Shown one piece after another: positions 55,011 through 64,000 of a stretch of 64,000 bases of DNA. Source of the stretch: Ancistrus triradiatus (taxonomy: Eukaryota; Chordata; Actinopteri; Siluriformes; Loricariidae). Position numbers and translations under genes: made by a program. How positions within the stretch are numbered: the stretch's first letter is position 1; each line of letters opens with the position of its first letter. The stretch is from assembly GCA_025084515.1 (NCBI GenBank), contig JAJAGP010001477.1, positions 1 to 64,000 of the forward strand. The letters are read 5' to 3'. The notes under the pieces are model-generated. The model saw only the letters and a list, made by a program, of their open reading frames with translations. It was not told the DNA's origin and ran no database searches.

Positions 55011-55166
55011 TGTTTGGTGGATAAAGGCCACGGACACAAGAGACCGGCTGTTTGTCGCGCTCCCCCCCAGGCTCCGCCCGGAGAGGAAGCCCCCTGACAG
55101 GATAAGTGGGCCTGAAGGGCCTGTTAAGGAGCCCTGGCTTTGTCTCGGGCTCCTTGGGGGGGGGGG

Positions 55167-55260
55167 TATGCATATGCATTTAAGGTGTTGCTGTATATAC
55201 AGTACTGTGCAAAAGTCTTGGGCAATGTCTACATGTGATATATTGTTTTAGCAATGGTAT
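55167..55260. repeat. Duplicate of the 5' flanking sequence placed before the 3' LTR
   Basis: The 94 bases from TATGCATATGCATTTAAGGT to GCAATGGTAT match 48031-48123 with about five differences. The original holds ordinary flank plus the left end of the mariner-like MITE and the GGTAT target. The copy ends with GGTAT directly against the 3' LTR. Confidence 0.92.
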
Positions 55261-55795
55261 TGTCACGAATCGTCTGGAGTGTGGTGCTTTGCCGGACTGT
55301 GGTGCACCTGAAGGAGAAGCTAGGGCCCTGATTAGCAGTACTTTCAAGTGTACTACGGGGTATTTAGGCAGGGCCCTAGCTCTCCCAGGACGCGGGTCAT
55401 TGTTTGGATGACTATCCTTCTGACTGTTGCGGCGTGTTATCCGGCCGTTTCGCGTCTGATGTGCGCGTTTCCCTTGCGCTATAAACCATGTTCGCCGGTA
55501 AGCCCACTTGTTACGTTCCCTTGTGGTAAAGCCCGGTATTGTTTATATAGTCTATGTTTGTGTTATTAAGTTTACTTTTGTTCACGTTTGAGCGGTTGAG
55601 CTCCGTATAGTCTATGTTTGGGCTATTAAGCTTACTTTTGTTCATGTTTGTACGGTTGAGCTCTTTATAGTCTGTGTTAGTGGTATTAAGCGTACCTGAG
55701 TTCATGTTTGTGTTCAGTTTTGCATTAAAGCGTCATGCGTATTTTCATAGAGCCTGCATTCGTCTCCTACATGCCTGTTGAGCCCCGTCGTGACA
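55261..55795 (+). repeat. 3' LTR of the 48.1-55.8 kb element
   Basis: A 535-base LTR without the LINE. It has a GCGCTATAAACCATG promoter-like block, internal GTCTATGTT repeats, GCATTAAAGCG and the end CCCGTCGTGACA. GGTAT follows. Confidence 0.92.
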
Positions 55796-56280
55796 GGTAT
55801 ATTGACCATATATAAATATTTCTCTGTTTGTGATACAGAATATAAACAGAAAATACAGGAAATTTGTATGCAGTATAACAACTTCTATAGGCTACATCCG
55901 CCAATTTTTACTGTGACCTCTGCTTACACTTCAGCAATAACAGCATCCATCAGTTTCATCATAATGCCAAGTTGACCCTTCTACATTCTTAAGAAGCTTG
56001 ATTAGGAATGGTCCTTTTGGAACGGTAGCAGCTAAGAAACCACTTTTTTGGAAGAGGGCAGGGTGAAAAGACTAGGATATGCTAAAGGTCACAATGGAAT
56101 GAAGATCAGTAGGAGTGACGAAACCAAGTTTGAAAGTTTTGTTCAACTGTCGACAATGTGTTAACATGTGGTCATTGTACCATTTCTAAAACAATAAAAC
56201 CTTATGGTGACCTAAGACTTTTGCACAGTACAGTATGTTTGACTGTAGTTTATCTGTTGAATATGATTATTAATTTAAAA

Positions 56281-57798
56281 TGGTGCTTGAAAGTTTGTGA
56301 ACCCTTTAGAATTTTCTATATTTCTGCATAAATATGACCTTAAACATCATCAGATTTTCACACAAGTCCTAAAAGTAGATAAAGAGATCCCAGTTAAACA
56401 AATGAGACAACAATATTATACTTGGTCATTTATTTATTGAGGAAAATTATCCAATATTACATATTTGTGAGTAGCAAAAAGTATGTGAAATTAGAGTCAG
56501 GTGTTTTCAATCAATGGAATGACAATCAGGTGTGAGTGGACACCCTGTTTTATTTAAAGAACAGGGATCTATCAAAGTCTGCTCTTCACAACACATGTTT
56601 ATGGAATTGTATCATGGCATGAACAAAGGAGATTTCTGAGGACTTCAGAAAAAGAGTTACTGATGCTCATCAGGCTGGAAATGGTTCCAAAATCATCTCT
56701 AAAACGTTTGACCTCCACCAATCCAAAGTCAGACAGATTGTGTACAAATGGAGAAACTTAAAGACCATTGTTACCCTCCCCAGGAGTGGTCGACCAACAA
56801 AGATCACTTCAAGAGCAAGGTGTGTAATAGTTGGCGAGGTCACAAAGGACCCCAGGGTAACTTCTAAGCAACTGAAGACCTCTCTCACATTGCCTAATGT
56901 TAATGTTCATGAGTCCACCATCAGAAGAACACTGAACAATAATGGTGGGCATGGCAGGGTTGCAAGGTGAAAGCCACTGCTCTCCAAAAAGAACATTGCT
57001 GCTCGTCTGCAGCTTGCTAAGGATCGCATGGAGAAAGGTATTGGAAGAATGTTTTGTGGACAGATGAGACCAAAATAGAACTTTTTGATTAAAAAAAAAA
57101 AGCGTTATATTTGGAGAAAGTACTACATTTCATCATAATTCCACATGGTGGTGGTAGTGTCATGGTTTGGGCCTGTTTTGCTGCATTTGGGCCCGGACAC
57201 CTTGCCATTCATGAAGCAATTAATTATATCGGAGAATTCTAAAGGAAAATGTCAGGACATCTGTCCATGAACTGGATCTCAAGAGAAGGTGGGTCATGCA
57301 ACAAGACAACGACCCTAAGCACACAAGTCATTCTACCAAAGAATGGTTAAAGAAGAATAAAGTTCATGTTTTGGAATGGCCAAGTCAAAGTCCTGACCTT
57401 AATCGCATTAAAATGTTGTGGAAGGACCTGAAGTGAGCAGTTAATGTGAGGAAACCCACCAACATCCCAGAGTTGAAGTTGTTCTGTACAGAGGAATGGG
57501 CTAAAATTCCTCCAAGCCGGTGTGCAGGACTGATCAACAGTTACAGGAAACGTTTAGTTGCAGTTATTGCTGCACAGGGGGATCACACCAGATACTGAAA
57601 GCAAAGGTTCACATACTTTTGCCACTCACTGATATGTAATATTGGATCCTTTTTCTCAATAAATAAATGACCAAGTATAATATTTTTGTGTCTTTTGTTT
57701 AACTGGGTTCTCTTTATCTACTTTTAGGACTTCTGTGAAAATCTGATGATGTTTTAGGTCATATTTATGCAGAAAGCATACAACTTTCAAGCACCACT
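56281..57798 (+). mobile_element. Tc1/mariner transposon (CAGTGGTGCTTGAAAG family), copy E
   Basis: The left end is eroded (AAAATGGTGCTTGAAAGTTT) and the right end reads CAACTTTCAAGCACCACT, with part of the right terminal repeat deleted near 57776. About 1.5 kb. It lies 45 bases from the end of the split MITE. Confidence 0.9.
56614..57598 (+). pseudogene. Broken Tc1 transposase, copy E
   Basis: ATGGCATGA at 56614 carries a stop as codon 3, the same change as in copies A and C, where copy D has CGA. Later segments are RNLKTIVTLPRSGRPTKITS and RARCVIVGEVTKDPRVTSK (ORF 56740-56970), WTDETKIELFD followed by a stop, QQDNDPKHTSHSTKEW and SPDLNRIKMLWKDL. The last block has lysine in place of the catalytic glutamate. 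The end is a TGA at 57596-57598. The frame is broken several times. Confidence 0.9.
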
Positions 57799-58770
57799 AA
57801 ATTTGGACTAAATGAAATAGTGTTTAGGTACAGCAGCATGCTGAAAAGCATCAGAAAATTGTGAATTTATTTGAGCAGAGACTCTAACACATGCTGGATG
57901 CTTTGAATGGGAATGTTACAAATTTAATACATTTTGTGTTGAGTGACATTGTGTGTTAGACTGCAAATGTCTATCTGAATGTGGACAACAATGTGGCCGT
58001 CATGGAATACACACGCTGAGCAATTATACTTAGAAGCTATAAGGGACCTTATTCTGTGCCAGGGAAACATTCCACGTATGATCATACTGATTCATGAGAT
58101 GACAATTTGTACACCAGTAATGAATTCAGAATAGATTGATCTGTTTGTGGCCTACCTGTTAGAATTCATATAATTCAGCTGACCCACTAGACTACATACT
58201 GTCATTGTCCGCAGGTTTTATTTATATAGTGCTGTTTTATAACAGATGTGCTCACAAAGCATCTTTACAAAAATCTATGTTTATACTCGAAATAAGCAAG
58301 CAAGAAAGCATGAAAGGAATCAGGCCCAAATGGAGACCAATCCTCCACTAGGAGAGATTGGAACAGTAATATATTGTCTATCTATATTGTGTATAGCACA
58401 TTACATGTACAAAACACTGAACAAACTATGCAATAGTAATTCTTATTTTGCACAGTTCTGGGTAAACTATTCAATTACTATATGGAAAAAATTATATGTC
58501 AGCAATTTGGCTTGGCAGAAATTAAAACCAGCATGATATTATCAACTCTTATGTCAAATTTGAATTGACTAATTGGATCACTGTGCCCGTTCTATTGCTC
58601 AGTTGAACATGAACTTCAGTCTGCATGATTTATACCACACACCAGTGTGTGGGATGGTGGTGGTGTATAACTCACTCAGACCATAATTTATGCATAGAAC
58701 ACATACCACAAAAGACTTTCTGATATGTACACAGTGGGGTTATGGTATTACCAGTTCCTGGGTAATTGGA
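57799..58770. other. No recognised feature
   Basis: AT-rich sequence. The frame at 58246-58536 has no domain I know. Confidence 0.45.
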
Positions 58771-58946
58771 AAATTGGTAAGAATTTTCTATATTTCTGTA
58801 TAGATACGACCCAATATATCATCAAATTTTCACAAAAATCCTAAAAGTATGTAAAGAGAACCCAATTAAGCAAACAAGACAAAACTATTATTCTTTGTCA
58901 TTTATTTCTTGAGGATTATTGAAAATGATCCAATATTACATTCCTG
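58771..58946 (+). mobile_element. Old Tc1 copy G, left terminal repeat (split by gypsy)
   Basis: Eroded sequence follows the copy A family left end (AGAATTTTCTATATTTCTGT, CCTAAAAGTATGTAAAGAGA, TGATCCAATATTACAT). Tc1 coding sequence of the same family reappears at 61993-62070 beyond the gypsy element. Confidence 0.75.
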
Positions 58947-59614
58947 TGTTATGGATCAACTAGCGAGTCACAAAAATGAGGCGAGGTAGGACTCAAGTGC
59001 AATAGATCCCCAAGCAAGGGAGATAGACCTTGAAACGAGAGAGAAAAAAATAAAAGGAAGGATCTGTGTATGCTACTCACACGGCACCTGAGGCAGATGA
59101 GAGCTGAAGAAGCAACTGGGAATCGAACACCAGACGCTGATGCGCCAGCGAGGATGCTTAATTCCACGCACCACATAATGGCTGACATAATATAGTGCTA
59201 GGGAACCTTAAAAGGCAGGAAGAGGAATTGCGACGAAATAATCCTCCAAATAGCGGTGTATATTATCTAGGGAGCGGGGTGTGGAGAGGAGAAAGAAAGT
59301 GCCACTGGCACTGGTTATTAAATGATGTATAAGCACAAGAAACAAACGTCGAACGGCGCTAGAAAACGAAGCGGCATGGCACGTTGGCTTATGCACTGAA
59401 TGTTACTTGCAGGAACGTGAAGGCACAAAGCACGCCCTGTGAGAGGGAGAGAGAGAGAATGGAGCACAAACACGGTGCAATAGTGATCGCTCGAAACTCC
59501 TTACTTTACCTCAGTCCTCTGGTGCGCACAGGGACCAGTGAAGCTCGGCTCTGGCATTTGCTAGTTTGATGTTGCCCTCTAGAGTCTGACTGCAAGTCAC
59601 TGTGGCCTCTAACA
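58947..59614 (-). repeat. 3' LTR of the minus-strand gypsy element
   Basis: 668 bases starting TGTTATGGATC and ending GGCCTCTAACA on the plus strand, with the TG...CA form. No second copy is in the window. Confidence 0.75.
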
Positions 59615-59629
59615 GTAACCCCCATGCCT

Positions 59630-61961
59630 GCTGCGTGGTTCCTTCTGAACTGACAAATGAGCTCCGGGTTGAGGATGTGGTGCGCAGGAACCCAGATCCT
59701 CTCCTCAGGGCCGTAGCTCTTTCAATCCGCCAGGTACTGGGTACTCGCCTGTATGTGGCTAACATCCACAAAACAGTGCACAGTGTAAGCTGGACCAACA
59801 CGTATGTGTTGGGGGCAGAGGGTGGCTGGTGGGGGGACTAACAGAGGAACGGCTTAAGGCGGAATGTGTGGAACGTGGGGTGCACCCTCATGGTAGGGGG
59901 CAGGTTGAGCTGGTAAGTGACTGGCTGACACGCCTGAGCACCTTCAATGGCCCAACGAACCTGGGTGCCAGCTTACTGGACTCTCCCCTAAGTTGAAGGT
60001 CCTTGGTGGAAAGCCAGACTTGCTGACCGGGCCAATATGAAGGGGCCGGCCGACGCTTGGCATCCGTCCTGCGCCACATGGTTTGCATGCTCCACTAAAG
60101 GGAGGACCTGGCCTTGAGCTGACATTCTGCTGACATTCTAACTGACATTCGAAGGGTGACATGCCCAGGGCCATGTGCTCAAGGATGTTGTAGGTAAACT
60201 CGGCCCATGGCAGCTTTTGCACCCAGGAGGAGCGACTGGCTGTAGTCAGGCACCTGAGCATGCAGGCCAAATCCTGGTTGACCCACTTGGTATGCCCATT
60301 AGACTGGAGGTGGAAGTCTGAGGACAGGCTGGGTGTGGCACCCACAAGCTGGCAGAAAGCCCCTCAGAATCGGCTGTTCGAACTGGGGACCCTAGCAGAC
60401 AGTACATTGGGCTTGGCGTTCTTTGAAGGAAACAGTGAAGTTGAACCACTCAAAGAACAGCAACCCCAGGGCCTGTCGAGCGTTCAGTCTCTTGGTCTGC
60501 TGTAAGTAGGCCAGGCTCTTTGGCCACTCCTCTAAAGCCAGTATGATGGCTAGCAACTCCCGGTCCCCAATTGGGTAGTTGCGTTTGAGAGCCCAGTCTG
60601 GCCCAGACTGCTTGCAAAGAATGGCCTCTACGCCAACGTCAGAGGTGTCTACCTCAACGACAAAAGGTTCTTTGGGGCCAGGGAAGGTTAGCACTGGGTC
60701 AGTGGTAAGCAATTCCTTGACCTTGATGAAGGCCTCCTGGGCCTCTCTTATCCAATGGAAAGAACCTGGGGTCTTGAGGGTAAGCACTTTTAGAACTGCA
60801 GCCACCATACCAAAATTCCATATGAATCGACGGTAAAAGTTGCCGAACCCCAGGAAGCGTTGGACGAGACAGTTGGCAACAGCTAGTTTTTTGGACAGGC
60901 CCATGCACAGGGTGCCTCTGGAGATGATGAACCTCAGAAAGGTCCAGGGCCTCCTGCAGCAAGTCATTGATGAGCTGCTGGAAGATGGCTGGAGCGTTCA
61001 TCAGGCCAAAGGGCATGACCCGGTATTCGTAAAGGCCATCTTCTACTCGTCTCCCCACTAGATGTGAACGAGGTTGTAGGCACTACATAGGTCCAGCTTA
61101 GTGAACATACTGGTCTTTTGCAGTGCCTTGAACGCAGATGACATGAATGGCAGGGGGTATCTATTCTCCGTGATGCGGTTGAGGCCCCGGTAATTGATAC
61201 AGGGCCACAGGGAGCCATTCTTCTTGCCTACAAAGAAGAATTTGGCCCCGGCAGGTGCCGTGAGGGGCCAAATGAAACCCAGAGCCAGCACCTCCTTAAT
61301 GCAATCCTCCATGGCCTGCCGCTCGGGGGGAGAGAGGGTGAACAACCCACCTCTGGGAGGGATGGTGCTAGGCTGGAGCTTAATGGTGCAGCCATAAGGT
61401 CTATGGGGGGGGGGGGCAGGACCTGAGCCTGCCATTTGCTGAAGACTTCCCCCAAATCCTGGTATACCTCCAGGACAGAGAAGAGGTCTGGGGAGGGTTA
61501 AGGGGTGGGGAATTTGGGTTTAGACCCACTTCTGATCAGCAGACAGGCCTCCTGGCACCGTGAAGCCCAGGTGAAAATGGAGCCCGTCTGCCAGTAAATC
61601 CTGGGGTTATGGGCTCACAACCAGGGAATACCTAAGATGAGATGGAGGTGGGGCATCTGGGTGACAATAACGAAAAGTCTCCCTCCCCAGGTGCAGCACG
61701 ACGGGTGTGGTCCGGTAAGATACGGGGCTGTTGCCCATCAACTGCTCTGAGAAGGACCAGTTGCGACAGAGACAGCAGTCAAATCCCCAGTTTAAGGGCG
61801 AGGCCCTCATCAATGATGTTACCCGTCACCATGGAATCAATACTGATGCTGACCCAGGTGGCAGGACCCCCTCCTGGGTCAATGAGGGTGAAAATGGTGA
61901 AGCCAGAAGGGGGAGTATCGAGTAGGCTTAGAACCGGCTCCCCTGCTGATATTTGGCCCAA
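59630..61961 (-). pseudogene. Gypsy pol with internal deletions and chromodomain
   Basis: Reading down from 61961: protease-like text (TGNIIDEGLALKLGI, near 61790), a linker, reverse transcriptase with ECIKEVLALGFIWPL-like text and FTKLDLCSAYNLVHI (about 61065), then RVMPFGLMNAPAIFQQLI (about 61010). The expected YLDD segment is missing; the sequence jumps to FIISRGTLCMG and RFLGFGNFYRRFIWNFG. RNase H has PFVVEVDTSDVGVEAIL (about 60640), then EEWPKSLAYLQQTKRLNARQ, lacking the WTDHKN segment kept at 14 kb. Integrase is reduced to LSSDFHLQSNGHT and WVNQDLACMLRCL (about 60290). The end has chromodomain-like QYLADWKSYGPEERIWVPAH (about 59710). It is not functional. Confidence 0.88.
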
Positions 61962-61989
61962 CCCGCAAGAACTCCTGGAATGCGTGCCA

Positions 61990-62260
61990 CCGACTTTTTC
62001 TTTATTGTGTACAAATATAGGAATTTCAAGGTCATTGTTACCATACTCAGGAGTGACTGACCATCAAAGATAAAGGACAGGGTAAATGAAAGAATTTATG
62101 ACGCATTAATTTAACTCTTTAGAATTTTCGACATTTATGAAAAAATATGACCAAAAACAACAGCAAGTTTTTTTGTACAATTCCTAAAAAGTAGGAAAAG
62201 AGAAGACAAGTAAACAAATGAAACAAAAATATTGTACTTGTTCAATATTTTAAACAAATA
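61990..62260 (+). mobile_element. Old Tc1 copy G, coding remnant and further terminal-repeat-like sequence
   Basis: TTGTGTACAAATATAGGAAT with TCAAGGTCATTGTTACCATA and CTCAGGAGTGACTGACCATC matches the transposase around 56728-56800. Next come sequences like a left terminal repeat (CTCTTTAGAATTTTCGACAT, AAGTAGGAAAAGAGAAGACA), so a second degraded copy may follow. Both are old. Confidence 0.65.
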
Positions 62261-63663
62261 GTTTATTTGTTCAGGACCACATTCTCTACTGTGGTTGTAA
62301 GGACTACGGAGTGAAGAGACATATGCTAGGTGTTAGTTGACGGTTGGAATAGTTTAGAAAGGAGATTCAGGACAACAATAGTATGTTTACCAAGGCTTTT
62401 AATAGTACAGTGGGTAACACACTGATGGTGCAAACATGAATAACCATATACAAGGGAACGGTGTTTTCTATATACAACAGTACAAAACAAATCCAGTGCT
62501 TCCAGGGGAGATGAAAGGTGGACAAACGGATGGTGCAAAAAGGAAAGAACAAAACATAGCGAAGCTTACCTGCCTATCCAAGCCTTCCCTATGTCGAAAT
62601 ACATAGGTTGGCACTCACCCCTTACCTACTGTATCTTTACAAAGCGGTAAACATATGGTGAGGGTATAGGTGCAAACATCTTCCTTGTGCACTCTTCGCT
62701 CCCTGGGTAAAAAGAAAAGAAAGTATAACCAGCAGCTTTGGGTAAAACCAACACATTCAATCACTGATTAACCACCTTACACTGAAACACTCTCACATAA
62801 TTTTCTCAAACATGCACAAGATACCTAACTTACAAAATGGTTTAGCACAAAGTCCTAACAGTCTCAGCACTCAAACTCTCAATATAATATTAAGCTTAAC
62901 CTATTCTGCTCTCAAACCTACTGTATGCTGCTCTAGTTTCCTGTGCTCACACCAGGCTTTTTATATGACATACCTCACCCTGACAAGATAATTTGGGCAA
63001 ACAAATGCAATCCCTGCATGTAACACAGTCCAAAAAACATTAGATGGTCCATATGTCTACTTATTTTAACATGGACAGTAGGGCTGTAATAGTATGTGTA
63101 AGCTGTTATCAAGTTAGCAACATGCCATCCTAAGTTTGGCGCAAGCTAAGTGGCACCTGACTGAGTCAGTCACAGTATGGTGAGTTCAAATGACGCACAG
63201 GATCTGGAAGACCCACCTGCCTCTTTCAAATCAGCTGTGTGGGAATATTTTGGGGAATATTTTCCTAGTGAACTATGACAGAGATGGAGAGTGAGTGGTG
63301 AATCAGACAAGAACTGTGTGTGTGTTGTTTGACACTTGTAAGGTATGTGTCCAGAAACATATTGAACACCCTAACAAATATTCAAATGTTTTTATTAATA
63401 AACAAAGATGATTTTTGCTAATAAACAAAAATACGACATTTGACATATTACTGTTTTCATTCAGAATTACTCAAATCTGTTCTAAACAGATGCAAAAATT
63501 GCAATTAAATCAAATACATTATATTTCTAGTAGTAATAAAGTAAGTATTTTACAATATGTGAACATTTGAAAAGTGCTATGTCCCCATGCAGTGTGCAAG
63601 GTGCATATGCCATTTTGACTACCATCCTGACCCAATGTTGTAAAACTACAACAAAGACATAAC
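62261..63663. other. No recognised gene
   Basis: The frames 62326-62538 and 62367-62552 (minus) show no domain. A block at 62270-63000 is CA-rich and could be an old repeat; I see no boundaries. Confidence 0.4.
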
Positions 63664-64000
63664 TGTAACGAAGGCACTGAGGCACAGGTAAGAACCAGGT
63701 GCAGGTTTATTCACGCACGCGTTGATGGTAAACAGCGATACAGGTTACACTCGCACGCAAAACGCATGCGGTCCAGGCAAACAAATCCAAAACAGTAAAC
63801 CAAGCGGAAATCCAATAAACCAAGCGGAGATCAAACACGGGATACAGAAAACAGACTAGAAAGCTTACGTAAACGCTCGGAACTGACGCTGAAGCGAACA
63901 AGACCTCGCAACGGATAGCGTAAGCTGTAGCCTTAAATACCGGCTCAACATGGTTGACCGGCCAGAAACGGATGCTCCTAGAATTCGGGCGACGGCGACC
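63664..64000 (-). repeat. LTR-like sequence entering from the right, minus strand
   Basis: On the minus strand the sequence ends with GAATAAACCTGCACCTGGTT and CTCAGTGCCTTCGTTACA, the polyadenylation signal and end form of the other LTRs here (compare 8592-8873). It is cut off by the window edge, so its partner is unseen. Confidence 0.5.

Larger units (their letters stand above)
52842..55160 (+). pseudogene. Gag-remnant plus tandem-repeat protein of the LTR element
   Basis: The frame opens at 52842 (start uncertain, as it lies inside the LTR) and is closed by a TAG at 53502-53504, a TGA at 54030-54032 and a frameshift near 54890; between these it stays in one frame. Residues about 45-110 resemble a shortened gypsy capsid: KKFDGDPRLCHYIEDEHL, then WRLTGKALVWAEANWSQLF and YDQLIGELWDQFG. 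Then come about 15 repeats of 17 residues (VSDLASSVVEPIAVDVR type), a Pro/Ala/Arg block (APRRTVPVPAPR) and about 13 repeats of 10 residues (EVVSSREALP type, later EAVCSREDQQ). The end is basic and Pro-rich (LPPRLRPERKPPD). No zinc knuckle, protease or polymerase is present. Confidence 0.7.
48124..55795 (+). mobile_element. Non-autonomous gypsy-type LTR retrotransposon with repeat-coding frame
   Basis: The 5' LTR (48124-52902, interrupted by a LINE) starts TGTCATGAATCGTCTGGAGT and ends CCCGTCGTAACA. The 3' LTR (55261-55795) starts TGTCACGAATCGTCTGGAGT and ends CCCGTCGTGACA. The five-base target duplication GGTAT flanks the whole. The internal part (52903-55260) has one Gag-like, repeat-dominated frame and no pol, so it must rely on another element's enzymes. 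An 11-base G run (55156-55166), a likely polypurine tract, is not directly next to the 3' LTR: a 94-base copy of the 5' flank lies between (55167-55260). Confidence 0.88.
48064..56233. mobile_element. Mariner-like MITE split by an LTR element (pieces 48064-48123 and 55801-56233)
   Basis: The left end CAGTACTGTGCAAAA follows TA at 48062-48063. The right end AAGACTTTTGCACAGTAC finishes near 56233 before TA. Joined, the two pieces make about 490 bp. The LTR retrotransposon occupies the gap and GGTAT is duplicated on its two sides (48119-48123, 55796-55800). No transposase is left. Scraps of the same left end occur at 31250 and, as part of an unusual duplication, at 55200-55260. Confidence 0.8.
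58947..61985 (-). mobile_element. Chromodomain-type Ty3/gypsy element, minus strand, heavily deleted
   Basis: Only the 3' LTR is present (58947-59614; on the minus strand TGTTAGAGGCC...CCATAACA), preceded by a purine tract (ATGGGGGTTAC). The pol region runs to about 61985, where it stops against Tc1 sequence without gag or a 5' LTR. Inside pol there are several deletions. It is the same subfamily as the fragment at 13999-14398. Confidence 0.88.

Noticed and set aside
54304..55179. 291-residue minus-strand open frame rich in RPLARPLSN repeats, the longest in the window
   Set aside because: It is the antisense shadow of the 30-bp coding repeat of the LTR element; the LTR orientation and the capsid-like segment put the real frame on the plus strand.
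59384..59569. Frames within 58947-59614 on both strands
   Set aside because: They fall in an LTR, where open frames are incidental.

Overview
The window reads as gene-poor DNA from a ray-finned (teleost) fish. I infer this from the repeat content: many degenerate Tc1/mariner copies of teleost type, Ty3/gypsy elements with teleost-type chromodomain and RNase H sequences, L2-like LINE tails, a tRNA-type SINE with an L2-like tail, a widespread teleost dispersed repeat ending in GTGCCGCCC, and many microsatellites. A species cannot be fixed; the Tc1 load would suit a catfish, but that is only a guess. I found no host protein-coding exon, rRNA or tRNA gene that I can defend. Nearly every recognisable reading frame belongs to a transposable element, and every one is broken.

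Layout. 1-1.1 kb: a foldback hairpin, an LTR-like piece and a dispersed repeat. 2.3-4.4 kb: a Tc1 element ('GTGGGGCAAAAAAGTATTT' family) with an L2 3' fragment inside. 5.9-7.2 kb: a dispersed repeat and a hAT-like remnant with a BED finger. 7.8-12.0 kb: a Tc1 element ('CAGTGGTGCTTGAAAG' family) holding a SINE and a 2.7 kb insert with a solo LTR. 13.8-14.4 kb: Tc1 and gypsy scraps. 15.5-18.8 kb: a zinc-finger scrap and a non-autonomous LTR element on the minus strand. 20.0-21.4 kb: a ~33-bp minisatellite interrupted by a 600-bp palindrome made of 20-bp repeats. 22.7-26.8 kb: two Tc1 copies in inverted orientation. 28.0-30.9 kb: a repeat-rich LTR-like unit split by a third Tc1 family with long inverted repeats. 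33.7-41.2 kb: a three-level nest (dispersed repeat, then a 7.15 kb terminal-inverted-repeat element with a GCA duplication, then a 4.66 kb Ty3/gypsy element with near-identical LTRs). 41.8-43.9 kb: Tc1 pieces. 45.2-45.9 kb: a palindromic MITE. 48.1-56.2 kb: another nest (mariner-like MITE, then a gypsy-type LTR element with GGTAT duplication, then an L2-like LINE in its 5' LTR with TGATGTGA duplication). 56.3-57.8 kb: Tc1. 58.8-62.3 kb: an old Tc1 broken by a deleted chromodomain gypsy element on the minus strand. 63.7 kb to the end: an LTR entering from the right.

The most unusual item is the LTR element at 48.1-55.8 kb. Its single reading frame starts with a Gag capsid remnant and continues as long arrays of 17-residue and 10-residue repeats instead of pol. 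A ~94-bp copy of its own upstream flank, including the target-site sequence, sits directly before its 3' LTR, which a simple retrotransposition cannot explain. Similar repeat-coding LTR units occur at 16-18.8 kb and probably 28-30.9 kb. These may be one class of non-autonomous gypsy passengers. I see no sign of a defence system, operon or other new host pathway.
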